DNA of 64,000 nucleotides, taken from Rostratula benghalensis (taxonomy: Eukaryota; Chordata; Aves; Charadriiformes; Rostratulidae). This document shows, piece after piece, positions 51,370 through 63,119 of the stretch. A program made the translations under genes and the position numbers. Each line of letters starts with the position of its first letter. The first letter of the stretch is position 1. The notes beneath the pieces are model-generated. The model searched no databases and was not told the DNA's origin. It worked only from the letters and a program-made list of their open reading frames with translations. The stretch lies in NCBI GenBank assembly GCA_013399305.1, contig VXAI01000095.1, forward strand, positions 3,107,422 through 3,171,421, given 5' to 3'.

Positions 51370-52126
51370 TGGGCTATTTTCATATGAGTAAACAAATAGC
51401 TAAGGAGATTTTATTATTACCCACAAATAAAGAATCGAAGCAAAACTTAGTAGTTAAATAACAGGTCTGTTACTCTCCTGGGTGATCTACCCAGTGTAGA
51501 TTAAATCCTATTGAGACAGAACACTTCACTAAGTCAGATAATGAACAAGCAGCAAGTTTGTTGTATTGATTTTTAGAGAGCACACATTTCTAAGTGGTAT
51601 GAATACACCACATCACCAGTCTTCTAGTTATTAGGTATTTTCCATCCTGTGAATCAAGTTTCACATTTGTTATGAGTGTAGGCGACAAACTTTTCCAGTA
51701 AGACCAGGAAATAAAATTAAACAACTGTTGCTGTCTATTTAGACACTGTAGTAGATTCTTGCAGATGTGATAAATACACATTCTGGTCCTGAGTTTTTAG
51801 CACAGCGGATGGATTCAGTGAGGGCAGGGATAGGTGGGCATCAACTGTTAGCAACTCTGAAAAATCTTCAATATGAACAGAGATATGACTCTCCCCTCCA
51901 CCAGTGTGCATCTCAAATATATTTGAGTGTTTGAACGCATTTGTGAACTATGAAGGGCATCCTGAAGAGTTAAGAGAAGCTTGACCGTCAAGCCACAGCT
52001 CTCACTGATCATCCATAATTGAAAATAGCCTCTCTTACTCTCTCTGCCCCTGCTTCCAAACCCACCTTAAAAAAACATTTTGAAAAGTTTCAGCAGGGAA
52101 GCTGAAAGTACAGCTAGGTCTTCAGA

Positions 52127-52180
52127 TTGTTTGGGGTTTTGTTGGCTTTTGGTTTGGGTGGGGTTTGGTTTTGTTTTTTT
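52127..52180 (+). repeat. G/T-only tract, 54 bases
   Basis: Only G and T occur, apart from one C at 52146. It contains TTTGGGG, GGTTTGGGTGGGG and TTTGGTTTTG strings, resembling ciliate-type telomere-like or G-quadruplex-prone sequence by composition. Probably a low-complexity tract. Confidence 0.8.
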
Positions 52181-53879
52181 CTTCACATCCGTACCTGTTT
52201 AGACAGATTAAGTCAGGGAAATATGTCATCCTGAACATTTGATTACTAGAGTTGGATTTGAGACTTGTCAGCAACCTGCAAGTAGGGCAAACCCACCAAA
52301 TCTTGGTGAGGGAACACTAAAAGCTTGTGTTTGAAATAATATCAAATAAACACATCTCTGTGTGTGTATACATAGATATGTATGTATATCAATCATACAG
52401 ACAAAATACATAGAAATGTTGAAATGCACCCAAACATAAGTCACCATCCTATGCATTCTCTCTCCCATTTAAAAAAAAAAAAAGAAAAGAAAAATAAAAG
52501 ATAACAGGGGATTGTAAGGATTTTTGTTAACGTGGACTCCATAAAATTATCTGATCGAAATAGTATATTCTCCTGAGAAACTTCAAATCACGTGTTCCAG
52601 AAAGCACTCAAATTTTGAGATAACTACAGATAACAGATTTTGAAAGGCAGCATTATGAAATCAAAGCCTATAATGTTTCATTGCCCGCTGTTGGGCTGCA
52701 CAGAAGTAATCTGTCTGTGGCTTGTTACTAACTCAATTCTATTTTAAAGTTTGCTGTTAGGGGAACACTTCAGTGTTTAGCTTAATAAAACATTCCATTT
52801 TAGCCCCGCACTATGCTTCTAAACTTAGATAGAAGTTACTGAAGAAATATTTCTGAAAAAATAACTCTGTCCACTCCAAACAGTCACAGAAAAAACACAC
52901 ATGGAGGGTGTCTGTACCCTCATTGCATACTTATCTGATTTAAGTAACATCTTCTGTGCAAATTTTACCCCCAAATTTTCTATTTTTAAACTGCAAACAG
53001 ACACTTGAGATAAGGGCATAGCTCGCGTAGTGCATGAATAAACATAGGACTTTTGTAGCATTTCTGCTAAAAAAATAAAATATCCTCAAGAGCAAAATTC
53101 TTTATTTAAATATGTAACCATTTAAGAACAAATAGTCATGTCCTAGGTATGAAATTCTCATCTTCAGTTCCAGATGGGAAATATTTGGTTTCCAATAGAA
53201 GGAAATAACCTGACAAGTGGTTTTATATTTAAAAAAAAATGACAAAGTAGTATTTCCTGCTGTGTTAGCTCTGTTTCGCTGATGTGGTTAAACAGATCTT
53301 TAACATTCACCACTTCTTAAAGGTACATATAACCAGGGTGATGACAAGATATCTATGTCACGGTAAATTGAGAAATAATTATTCTATTCTTTGATTTCTT
53401 ACATCAGTTGTAAAGTATCTAACTAGGAGTGGGTATTGCAGCCTATGCACACGTCAATACCTTTCCTCGTGTTATTTGTCCCGTAATCTATTCAAATGGG
53501 GTAATTACTCATGGGTGTAAAGCTGAACAAAATTTGGACCTTAACTCCCCACTTCACCCTTAAATCTTTATTAGCCCCTGCCTACAAGACTATACCTGTA
53601 CGGTCAAGAAAGGAGCAAATTACACAGTTGCTGCAGTGTAATTGTTTTAGATGTTTTGAGCTTGAAATAAAAGCTATGTTAATAAGCGCGGAGTTTAAAG
53701 CTTTGCTTTCTATAGCATTAAGATTCTTGTTTTCATTTGATGAAAATTATTAATACTAACACAAAAATTGTTTTGAAACCATTTTGTATGGAATACATAG
53801 CCACCTCTTTGGTTAAAAATCAGTGATCCATTAAGGCTTTTCTTGCTTTTTTCCAAGCTGTGAGCATACTGAGTATTTA

Positions 53880-54200
53880 AGTGTCTGTAAGAGTGAAGGT
53901 GGGGGGTAGGTTTAGCTGAATAAAAGATTGCTTGATATCTTGAAGTCCTTTGAAGAGTTTTATAGGCTTATAAAGCCCAGTGTGAATGAATGACATTTTT
54001 TCCCCCCCTTTACTTTTACATATGGAAGTTTGTTAACCTGCGTTTCAATTAGTGAATAATTATTAATTATACTAATTACAGGTTTAATGAAAACCACATA
54101 CTTTGCAAAAAAGTTAAGCTTAGGGCTGAAATTGTAGCTGCAGATGGTGATGCTGCACTAAAGGCTGGAGCAACACTTCCACTTGGGGGGTTTTTAACAT
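53880..54200. promoter_or_regulatory. Candidate conserved non-coding element with dense homeodomain cores
   Basis: Between 54046 and 54088 at least five TAAT/ATTA cores are packed (CAATTAG, AATTATTAATTAT, ACTAATTACA, TTTAATG). A C-rich run (54002-54008) and the TTCAATTAGTG string precede them. Typical of homeodomain-responsive elements. Function not shown. Confidence 0.4.
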
Positions 54201-55059
54201 ATACATATACATTTCTTTAAGAAAACAATAAAGCACTAGAGCAACTTTTTACAAGCGAAATCCACAAAGAGTTTTATCCAATAATTTATTTCAGACAACT
54301 GATTTTTTTTAACCAGGAGTAATAACCGTTTCATTTGTTTTACAACTAGAACCCTACACGATTCACTGGAATTCTTACAGGAGACACAAAGCTGTCTTCA
54401 TTTTCTTATTTAGCTATCTACACAAAAGAAACAAGAACAAATTGCAAGTTCTCATCTGCTAGAAGATAAAGTACTTTATTCTGACAAAAAGAGAGAATTG
54501 CCTACTTTACCTTAAGTTAGCAATCACACCGTGACACTAAAAACAATTCAGAAAACTTAGATCTAATGCTGTCATTCTGTCCTAAGCAACCCCTCTCTTC
54601 GTAATCTTTACATTCCAAATACGAAAAAAAAGCCTTAATTTGAAACCTCTCCCTTTTTGTCTGCCTATTTTTATTTTAGTATGCCCTGTCAATTAGACTT
54701 TCAAATAAACTTTTCAGAATCCTCTAACATTGTGCATTGCTTCTCCCTGGAAGAAGGCACCCGCAGAATGTTTTAAGAAATGCCCAGGAATTAGAAGCTG
54801 GATATTTACATCTTTTACACGTCCACAAAGACTAACAAAACATGCTGTTTAACAGAAATCAAACAGCTTTTAATCTAGTGTCAGTTTTAACTAAGGGTAG
54901 AAAGTAACATGACTAAAGATCATTATTTAAAAAACTTAAAGTGTCCACACACATAAAACCACTCATTCATTATTTCCTAGTATAGTTTTAACTCACCTAA
55001 ACAGTCAGTATTAAATAATACTGACATAAAGTTACTGTTGCTTTTCCAAAAAGCTTTTC
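54201..55059. other. AT-rich non-coding DNA, no gene seen
   Basis: No open frame longer than about 60 codons and no recognisable repeat. Confidence 0.65.
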
Positions 55060-55760
55060 CTGTTTGTCTGGGGGGTTTTTCCGCTGTTTTTACACGGGTT
55101 TTTCATTCTCTCCCGGATTTAGTTAAGCATGTGTTTTAATGCACTGACAAACCTTTCCATCACATTATTATTACACAGCAATTGAGACACATTTGCATAA
55201 TGAAAAATAATTACATAGATAATATCAATAAGTATGATTAAAACCGTCTATTTTGGGGGCTTTGAAAGTGGGAAGATGTAACTAATATTTATAAATTACC
55301 ATTGTAAAATTAATAATGCTAAACATTTTTTTAAAAATAGCATGCAAAGCAGCCAGCTACTGTTTTATTTTAAAGCTCTTTTTATAATATTGTTGTCACA
55401 TTTTCCACAATTAACCAGAAACTTAATCCATCAAAAGTATGTACAATTAAATCAACTATAAGGAGATGAAATTACTCTTCATATTTCTCTTCCCATGCAG
55501 AGAGAGAATTCCAAAATTAAAGTAAATTAACTAGGTTATTGAAATCCACTTGTGATCTTGATTTTAGACTTAAACAATATTTTAGCAAATACTTAAACAT
55601 GCAATTACTGTTTACTATATAAACAGAAAACTGCCTGCAGTTTTAGATGAACTAGAATCACTAATATTGACAAGTAAATAACTGTTTGGAGCCAGAATCA
55701 TATTTAATTACTACAGCCAACAACATTCATTATTGAATGCATAATACAGCTTATATTAAA
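55060..55760. promoter_or_regulatory. Candidate AT-rich conserved non-coding element
   Basis: Very AT-rich but not repetitive, with CATTTGCATAATG near 55190, AAAATTAATAATGC near 55306 and AATTAAATCAAC near 55445. The absence of simple repeats over 700 bases in such AT-rich DNA is the main reason for suspicion. Low confidence. Confidence 0.3.
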
Positions 55761-55954
55761 GTCTAACATTATATATTTACATGTTTGTTATTTGCCCATT
55801 TTTTCCTAATAAGATAAATTAGAATATATCAAATATGCATGGGATATTTAACATGCTGCCACTAGAAAACGCAGGTATTAATCACTTCAGCAAACTTTAA
55901 GACTCAAAAATCCAAATATCTTTGTTTCCAAACAAAATTTAAAAATTATTAATT

Positions 55955-56030
55955 AGGCCCCAACCCTACAACCTGATCAAAATCTTTGTACCAGTCTCCC
56001 TGAATTCAGTAGGGCTCAGACCAGGACCCT
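55955..56030. repeat. Old dispersed repeat fragment
   Basis: GGCCCCAACCCTACAACCTG at the left, CTGAATTCAGTAGGGCTCAG in the middle (with the palindrome CTGAATTCAG) and CCAGGACCC at the right. The layout (GGCCC..., central EcoRI-type palindrome, GGACC) parallels the element at 42884-43017. Ends uncertain. Confidence 0.4.
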
Positions 56031-58346
56031 TAACACGTTCACAGAATTGATTTGAGCTATTATCAAGTTAAAGAACTACTGCAGCTTGACTTTCTGCCAA
56101 CTGTACTTGAATTTTCAGAGAACAGCTTTTTTTTTTTCCTTAACCTATTTTTGGATGAATAATACTGTTCATTCTTGATATTATTGCCTGAACATCACCT
56201 AAATTAAACAGCATGAGAAGATGTGCCTGTTCCTAGGGCGAGTGTGTTACTTTTCATTGGATATTAAGGCTCTGTGGGAAGAAAACGCTATGAGGCTGCC
56301 CTTGCAGAAACACTCTTTAGAGTAGTTTTGGGCACACTGGGGCTTCTTTCTTTCCTGTCCCTCTGCAGAAAAATTGGTGCCAGGGCTTTTTCTCCAAAAT
56401 GCACAATAAGTTACAATCTGCACAGAGATGTCCCCGCTGGCTTTGGCCCGTGGTTCAACTCCCACCAACTCAACAGCAGCACAGAAATAGTTGCAGCCTG
56501 AAGTACAAAGCATGATCGCTCCGGACAAGCAGCTGCTGCACACATCACATGGGACCTGTGGCATCTAACAGCTCACAGGTCAGCGAGACAGACTACAATA
56601 AAAGCAGACAGCTGAAAAACAGCCTGTAGCAACTTTTGGCATGGACCTGTCAAAGATCCACCTGCTGAAACTCTTTGGTAGGTCCCAGCAAACACTGGGG
56701 TTTCTGCATTAGGGTCTACAAAACCTCATGTAAGCATTAGGTAGCACAGAGGATCCACAAGATCCCCAAAGTGAAGACGGTGGAACAAAGCAATCATGTT
56801 TTCTTACTAAATAGAAGTTTACATTCAGGAGGGAAGTACAAATGGTGAAACTGCCCAGGAAACATGGCACATTATAATTTCCATTGAGATCCTTTAACAA
56901 TTTCCAGACCCTTTGCATTAGACCCTGGTTTTGTAGGCATTCCCAGAAAATGCAAGGCTTCATCTCCAACGTGAAAAATCACTTTCAGACCCTTTAGCTA
57001 TAAGATTTCCCCACAGCACATCCTACAATGGATCATTCAGAAATGGGCAAAAGGGGTGGAAGAGCCCCAAATTCTACCTGCTCCAGAAAGGACCTCCTTT
57101 CCACCTTTGCAAAGAGCACTGCAGAGGGAAGCAACCTTGCGGAGGCTTCAGAACACACTGAATGCACAGCAATCACAGCTCCAGTCTGCTCTCAGGTTTG
57201 GGAGGTACATTTTTCTTTCCAATTTGTCATATGTGAATCATACGGATTTTACTGCACAGGAGGAGCTGACAGTTGTAAAATGCTTTTAGTAATCAATAGA
57301 TCCAAGTTTTTATATTAGTAACACAGTCATTCCCCACCTTTATAGGCTAGAGAAGAAACACAAGGTCACACCAAGGCTTACTCAAGCCCAGCTCTTCACT
57401 GCATTCAGGCATAACTCAACAGGAGTGCGCTTGAGCAAGGAGCAGGATTTGCACTGTGACAACCCTGAAGTTAAAATATCCATTGCTTCACTATAGACTG
57501 TTTCAAGGACTAGCTCTGATTCTTCTTCCCCAGCAATGGAAAAAAACCTATGCTCCACACTTCAAAATCCAGGGGTGGGCTCATAGGGCTGCCAAGTCTC
57601 CTCCGGCATCACGGCACACTGAAAAATGGCAGCTCATTGTTAATACTCTTCAGAAGCCCCTTATTTCCATTTCCCCGAGTTCATTAGGATTACACAGGTG
57701 ACTGATGTTATATGCTAAGTGGCTCCATGATTGCACAAAGTGCCACGTTAACAAAAAAAAAAAAACAAAATAAAAATGGTTTGTCAACCACCACACAAAA
57801 CACCGCTGAAGGCTTCGTGAGCAACTGTTTGAGCCTCCATATGCCTGCACACTATGAATCAATCTTTAATTACGTGATCACATACAGAACTTCAGCCTCG
57901 GTGGCAGGAGCTCTGCAACATTACCAGCAACAAAACCCCAGGGGAAGGAGCACATGGGGCTGCTGTAACTTCTCACTGCTGTCTCACCACTAACGCTGCA
58001 CCAGTATAAGCCTGATCCCAATTCTTACAATTCTCAGGTTTCCAATGCAAGAGAGGGGTTTGTTTAAAGACCTAGGAATGCAAAAGCAGTCCAGGAATGC
58101 GGGTATCATCACATCACCAAAGCCCAACTACCCCTGAATTTTGGATCAGGCCCACCCCAAGCAATTTCTGCTACAGTTACTGCTGTCCTCCTTCCCCCTT
58201 TTCTCCCTTCCTCAGGAAGAAAGTGAAGGCTGACTCTATAAACAGTGTCAAGGAAAACACTCAAGGGATTCTACCAGAAATCAGAAATAAAAGCAGATGA
58301 AAAATGGGGGGGCCTCGACAGAAACTAAAAAGATGCCTAAAAAGCA
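56031..58346. other. Non-coding DNA, no gene seen
   Basis: The 105-codon minus-strand frame (56247-56564) and overlapping plus-strand frames have no recognisable features. GC content rises slightly towards the second gap. Confidence 0.6.
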
Positions 58347-58410
58347 NNNNNNNNNNNNNNNNNNNNNNNNNNNNNNNNNNNNNNNNNNNNNNNNNNNNNN
58401 NNNNNNNNNN
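58347..58410. other. Assembly gap (N run)
   Basis: A run of 64 N, different in length from the first gap, so sizes are probably estimated rather than fixed. The minus-strand frame spanning 58281-58583 is an artefact of it. Confidence 0.98.
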
Positions 58411-58639
58411 TCCCCTACTCTCCTCTCCTGCATGTCACTGCCTTGACGAAGGGGAGACAAGGCTGCAGCCCTGACCCCACGGTTTACTTGGCTCAGAGGC
58501 AGCTCCTCCTCCGATATGCACCACGCCAGGCTCTCCAGACTGCAACTCTCCCAAAATCTTGGGTGACAGACACGCACACACACCCCCCCCTTTCCCTGCC
58601 TCCGTTTTGCTCTTCGTGAGCTGGAGTTTGCTGCCCCTT
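58411..58639. other. GC-richer non-coding spacer
   Basis: Moderate GC content with an ACACGCACACACACC patch and an 8-base C run near 58577-58589. Overlapping open frames of 78 and 112 codons on opposite strands are unlikely to be genes. Confidence 0.55.
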
Positions 58640-59345
58640 TCCAAAGGCAATGCCCAAAGCCATCTAGCCAACCAATTTTACCAGGAAAACACCCGGGAGG
58701 AGTTAAAGCTGTCTATATATTGCCCTCCATACACCTCATTTCTGTTGATTACATACAGATCCAGGCAAAATCCAACTGATTCATCTCCGAATAAGCCTGT
58801 ACACATCCCTACTCCTAGGAGTAATCCCAGCTACTTCACCAAGACTCTGCTGGGGGATGGGAGAGAAAAAAAAAAAAAAATCAGGCAGATAAATTAGTCC
58901 ATGTTAAGCTTTAAAACTGTGCCATTTCTTCCCTTTACGTAAATTACTGCTCGATTCCCCATTTGGGGCCTTTATGAGAATTTTGTACGCTAGGCACTTC
59001 TGCAGCAGGCAGAGTGACAGTGAGTCTCGGGTGTATTTCTGGACAACAATAATATTATATCATGGTGTCTGCTCGGTGCCCTCTCCATGCACAATAGCCC
59101 TGAGTGGCAGCACACGGTAAGCGGATGAAGCGGTAAGAAGTGTATGATCTGATGAGCTTGGCTAAACTGGGGGCGTCTCCTCTACTCGGCTAAATTAAAA
59201 ACCTCCCTGCAATTTCAGTCCTAATCACCCCCTCTGATGCTGTAATTGATGATGGTCAGTTAACTCCTTCACTCCCAAGGCCATTTATCAGAGCCCAGAG
59301 AACTGTGCATTAGCCAGCTCTTCACGACTTAAATCAGTTGGATTT
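58640..59345. promoter_or_regulatory. Candidate conserved non-coding element, about 0.7 kb
   Basis: Apart from an A15-like run near 58866-58880, the block is non-repetitive, with clear CpGs in otherwise CpG-poor DNA (GTACGCTAG, CTCGGGTG, GCTCGGTG, ACTCGGC). Motifs include CCTAATCACCCC, TGTAATTGATGATGG and GTCAGTTAAC (59217-59265), TTACGTAAATTAC (58936-58948) and ACTTAAATCAG. Bicoid/TALE-like TAATC and TTGATGATGG cores suggest a developmental enhancer. Alignment is needed to confirm. Confidence 0.45.
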
Positions 59346-61959
59346 AATGGTTTTTTTGGTTGGTTTTTTTTTTTTTTTAACTGAAATTTTAGAAGTTTAA
59401 AAGGTATATGAAGTATACATGGAGTCACAGCGTAAATATTTCATGGCAGGTCTTTGGTTACTTCAGATCCACGATGCCCCACTCCCAAGTGGTACAAGCT
59501 GTCTTTAAGCCTGGTTTGTGGAAAAATCTCTCCTCTTTAGTGGCACTGAGACATACATTGGCTTCTCTGCCACTCTCCTCCCTGTGGCTGGCACAGGCAA
59601 GGAGCCAGCAGCATTATTACACCCTTGCACCTCCCAGCTGGCAAAATGGCCCTTTGCAGCCTTTACCAGTTGGTGCAAGCTGCTCTAACTTGTGTTGAGA
59701 AACCAAACCAGAAAAGAAAAGTCCTATTTGCATTTTCAGCCTGATTCCAGACACAGTCTCTGTACACTCTACATACAGGCTTCCTGTTGGCTCTTATACA
59801 ATGTGCTCCAAACTTAATAATGAAGGTGTGACTAGAGCTGTTAAAACAATCCTGGAGCTAAATATTATCGTCCCATTCCACCTTCAGTTATGAATTGTCT
59901 GTACAGCACATCATTCTTTCCTTGCAGAATTCTTTAAGTCTGATTCATACCAAGAAGACAAAAAAAAATCTATATGATGTGATATATGTTTGTACTCTGT
60001 GAGTAAGAGGCTTTTCAGCATCAGGAAATCTATAGCATGAATTATTCTAACTGATTTATAATAGACAGCAATGCCTTAAGGACCTTATTCTGACTATTTG
60101 TGTTTTCATGACAGGGTCGATGTACTATCTGCATTGTATTCAGTAAGTAGAGGATCCAAAGCATATGCCCATATACCCATTTTAGAATTACTGCACTTTA
60201 GAAGAGGGCAAGAAGCTTGCCCACTTTGTTTTTTTAAGTTTGTAACTGTGAAGAGTGTGTCTTGAAAAACTCAGATCTCAATACAACTTATATATATTAT
60301 AGTTCCAGTATCAACATCCAGTCATTGTCCCTAGATTTTTAAGTCTCCCCATGCAGCATTTGAATGCCCACAACTGCTGGAGTCTGTTCTTACTTTTCTG
60401 TTGTGTTGCTTTGCTTTCTCTTCTGCACGGGGAATAGCCTGCAGAGTCTTGATAATGTGAACCTACTTTGTTTACAAATCCCAGCACTGCTACTCTGTAA
60501 ATAGGAAACCAAGTGACCCAGGAGACATCTGGATATCAAAAGATGAGACAGCTCAGAGGAGGCCAGGGCATAAACCCTTCTTTGCAGCCTGAATAGCAGG
60601 GGTGGCAAAGCTGCCCCATAAGATGTTTCAAGACTACTTTACCCAGTGACTAACACCTGAATGGTGGCACCATTCCTTGCTACCTGCCTGCAGAGAAGGG
60701 CAGGAATTTTTCTAGAGGCTTTGACAGATGAAAGCATTGATTCTAGACAGCCATTCCCACCCAGATCAGTAATGTATCTTGTAAATATTTCTTGCAATAT
60801 TCTCATAACACTACATCATCATCCAATATTTAAAAGGGGAAAATAGTGCTTTTCAGTTTTCTGGATGCCTGAGAAGGACTGAGTTCTGTCCGGTTTCTCG
60901 CAGCCTTAGATCAATTCCAACTCTAAAGTAACTGACTCAAGACACAGTAAAAGAAAAGGGAATTATTTTATTAGAGTCCACTTCCCTTGCTGCTGTTATT
61001 TTTGAGACATAATTTCCCAGGCCCCCAAAGCAACCACATCATCTCTCTTCCAATACTGCTTGCCACGTTTGACTAATGCTGCACAAAACCAAAGTTCAGA
61101 TTAAATGAGGCTACAACAATTCGGTCCCTAACAGACAACAAAACAACTGGCCCTGAAGTTCTCCCAGCACAACCAGGATCCACATGGCACTGAAAGGTGG
61201 TGTGTCTGCCAGCCACTAAATGAATTTAATTAAGCAGTGGAGTGGCTGGTCTCATATGGCTGGAACTGTTGAGCGTAGGTGTGTGTGTGCGTGCACTCTC
61301 GACACATTAGCAGAACCAAGCCAAACTGCAAAAGAATCCATAAATTTCTCTTGCAGCCATTAAGCTAAACAGACCCTTGCTCTGCCCATGCTAGAAGAAC
61401 ATGTGCTGGACTTGCCTTTCCAGGAAATTACTTTAAATTTGAGAAGGGACACATAAAAAGAGACATCTGCATAAAGGCAGCCAAGATTTGAATTTTATAG
61501 GCCTTCTTCTGTACTTCGCAATGTCTTGCACCAGCTAGAAGCCATTGAGACAGGAGAGAATTAAGCCTGGTAATGAAAAAATAATTTAAAGAGCATCTAA
61601 GAAAAACACGTGAAGATTAAGCTGTCTCCTTTACAGATCACATTTGATAACTTTGCTCAGAGAAGAAGCATTGCCTACAATTATTAAAGGAAATATGCCC
61701 AAGACATTGAGGAAACTATCCCATTTACTGGGTCAGATACCTCCACATAGCTATGCTTCCGTAACCAAATGACATGCAAGCTACCAGGACCCGATGAACT
61801 GTGAAAGATAATTTATTCACTTTTTGAACATGTGCTTTTGTATATATATTAGTGACCAACTCTCTCCACCTATCCAAACACTAATACCAATACAGACCAC
61901 ACCAGAAACATCTGTTTCCTTTTGCAACCCTTTAGGGCAAAAAAAGCAAGGGCCATAAA
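59346..61959. other. Non-coding DNA, no gene seen
   Basis: Starts with a G/T patch ending in T15 (59364-59378). Open frames up to 96 codons (59408-59698) show nothing recognisable. A GTGTGTGTGCGTGC patch lies near 61279. Confidence 0.6.
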
Positions 61960-62130
61960 ACAAATTATTTGCCCCGTGGGGATTTCCATTGGAGGGGAAA
62001 GCGCTCCTAGGGTACGTAGGGCTGACATCTTACCCCATTCCCCTTTTGTAGTCCGGGACAGCAGCGAGTCTATAGGCAGGACAAACCCACCATACGGCTC
62101 CAACGCTTTGCATGACACCTATTGAGGGCC
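61960..62130. promoter_or_regulatory. CpG-enriched pocket, function unknown
   Basis: At least seven CpGs lie within about 140 bases (CCCCGTGG, AGCGCTCC, TACGTAGG, TCCGGG, AGCGAG, TACGGC, AACGC), clearly above the local background. A pyrimidine-rich run ends in TTTTGTAG at 62044-62051, resembling a splice acceptor. The plus-strand frame continues for 22 codons to a stop. A small exon is conceivable, but there is no donor, homolog or partner exon. Confidence 0.2.
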
Positions 62131-63119
62131 AACAGCTCTCCTAACAGGACAACTTGAAGTAACAGTAAGCTGGTTGCAGCCCGTCATACACCTGAGGTTT
62201 TCCCTGAAGAGTTCTAGAAGATGGTGAGACAGCTCCATGTCCTCTTTGATTTAACCTTATTCCCAGGCAGTTCTTGCAGAGAACACCACATGATGGACTA
62301 GATCTAGTCTGTTGGCCTTTGCTGGCCTTCTATTCCCACTTTCTTATTTTCAACAGTTTCATTGTAAATGAGTAAAGCATTAAAACATTAGCTTATATTG
62401 TACTGCAAAGCCTATTCCAGTAAACCTGTCAAAATTGGCACCATTAATAATAACACTTAGCACTTACATACTGCTTTACATTTTCAGAGCACCATAGACG
62501 TTAACTTAATTAACAAGTGACAGTTGCACAAGTAGAAGCTCTCCCTGCAGCACTAGCCTGTGCGCCTGAATTTCTCACAAAATCTCAAGCTCTGCATTAA
62601 TCCATTTGTCTTTCATCCTTCTGAAAATATTATCTCCCTTTTTATTCACCTCCTTTGGACATACACACCCATGCTTTTAAAAATGAAGCTATTAAAAATA
62701 ATCAGGTGGAAGAACACTGACTTAACGTAAGCTAAATCAGAAAATCCACATTACCTCACTTTTCAGCCTAAATTACACAAAAATCAGAGCTCTACAAAGC
62801 ACATGTCTGCATAGAATATGTTCTAAATTGGTATAAAGTGTACTTAATATTGATTGCTCTGTGATTTCCCAAACTGTTCAGAAACAGAGATATGTAATTA
62901 GGTTTTATTTGAATTTTTCCTTCAGGTTTAAAAAGAAAGAGAGAAAGAAAAAAATCAATACATTAGTCTAACTACAGAAACAAAGTGAAGCCGCTGTCTC
63001 TAGCAATTTATATGGCAAATTCACTGGAGACGACAGTGCTTGGTTCCCCGGACAGCATTTCAGAGGTCTGTGGAACCCATGTTAATTTCCAAAGCTTAAA
63101 TTTAGCTATTCTGCTTGAA
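62131..63119. other. Non-coding DNA, no gene seen
   Basis: Ordinary AT-rich sequence with a GAAAGAAAGAGAGAAAG patch near 62932-62950 and a possible CR1 remnant at 62283-62340. Confidence 0.6.
62283..62340 (+). mobile_element. Possible degraded CR1 3' end
   Basis: ATGATGGACTAGATCTAG followed by GTTGGCC and GGCCTTCTATTC resembles the GGACTAGATGA...CCTTCTATTC ending of old CR1 copies. It would be on the plus strand with its 3' end near 62340. Only the last ~60 bases are visible. Confidence 0.35.

Larger units (their letters stand above)
50541..53879. other. Non-coding DNA, no gene seen
   Basis: AT-rich with a G/T-only tract, an 18-bp palindrome and a TG/TA patch near 52360-52390. Open frames are short and random. 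Confidence 0.65.

Noticed and set aside
58281..58583. Minus-strand frame across the second gap
   Set aside because: Same reason: the central part is unknown sequence.
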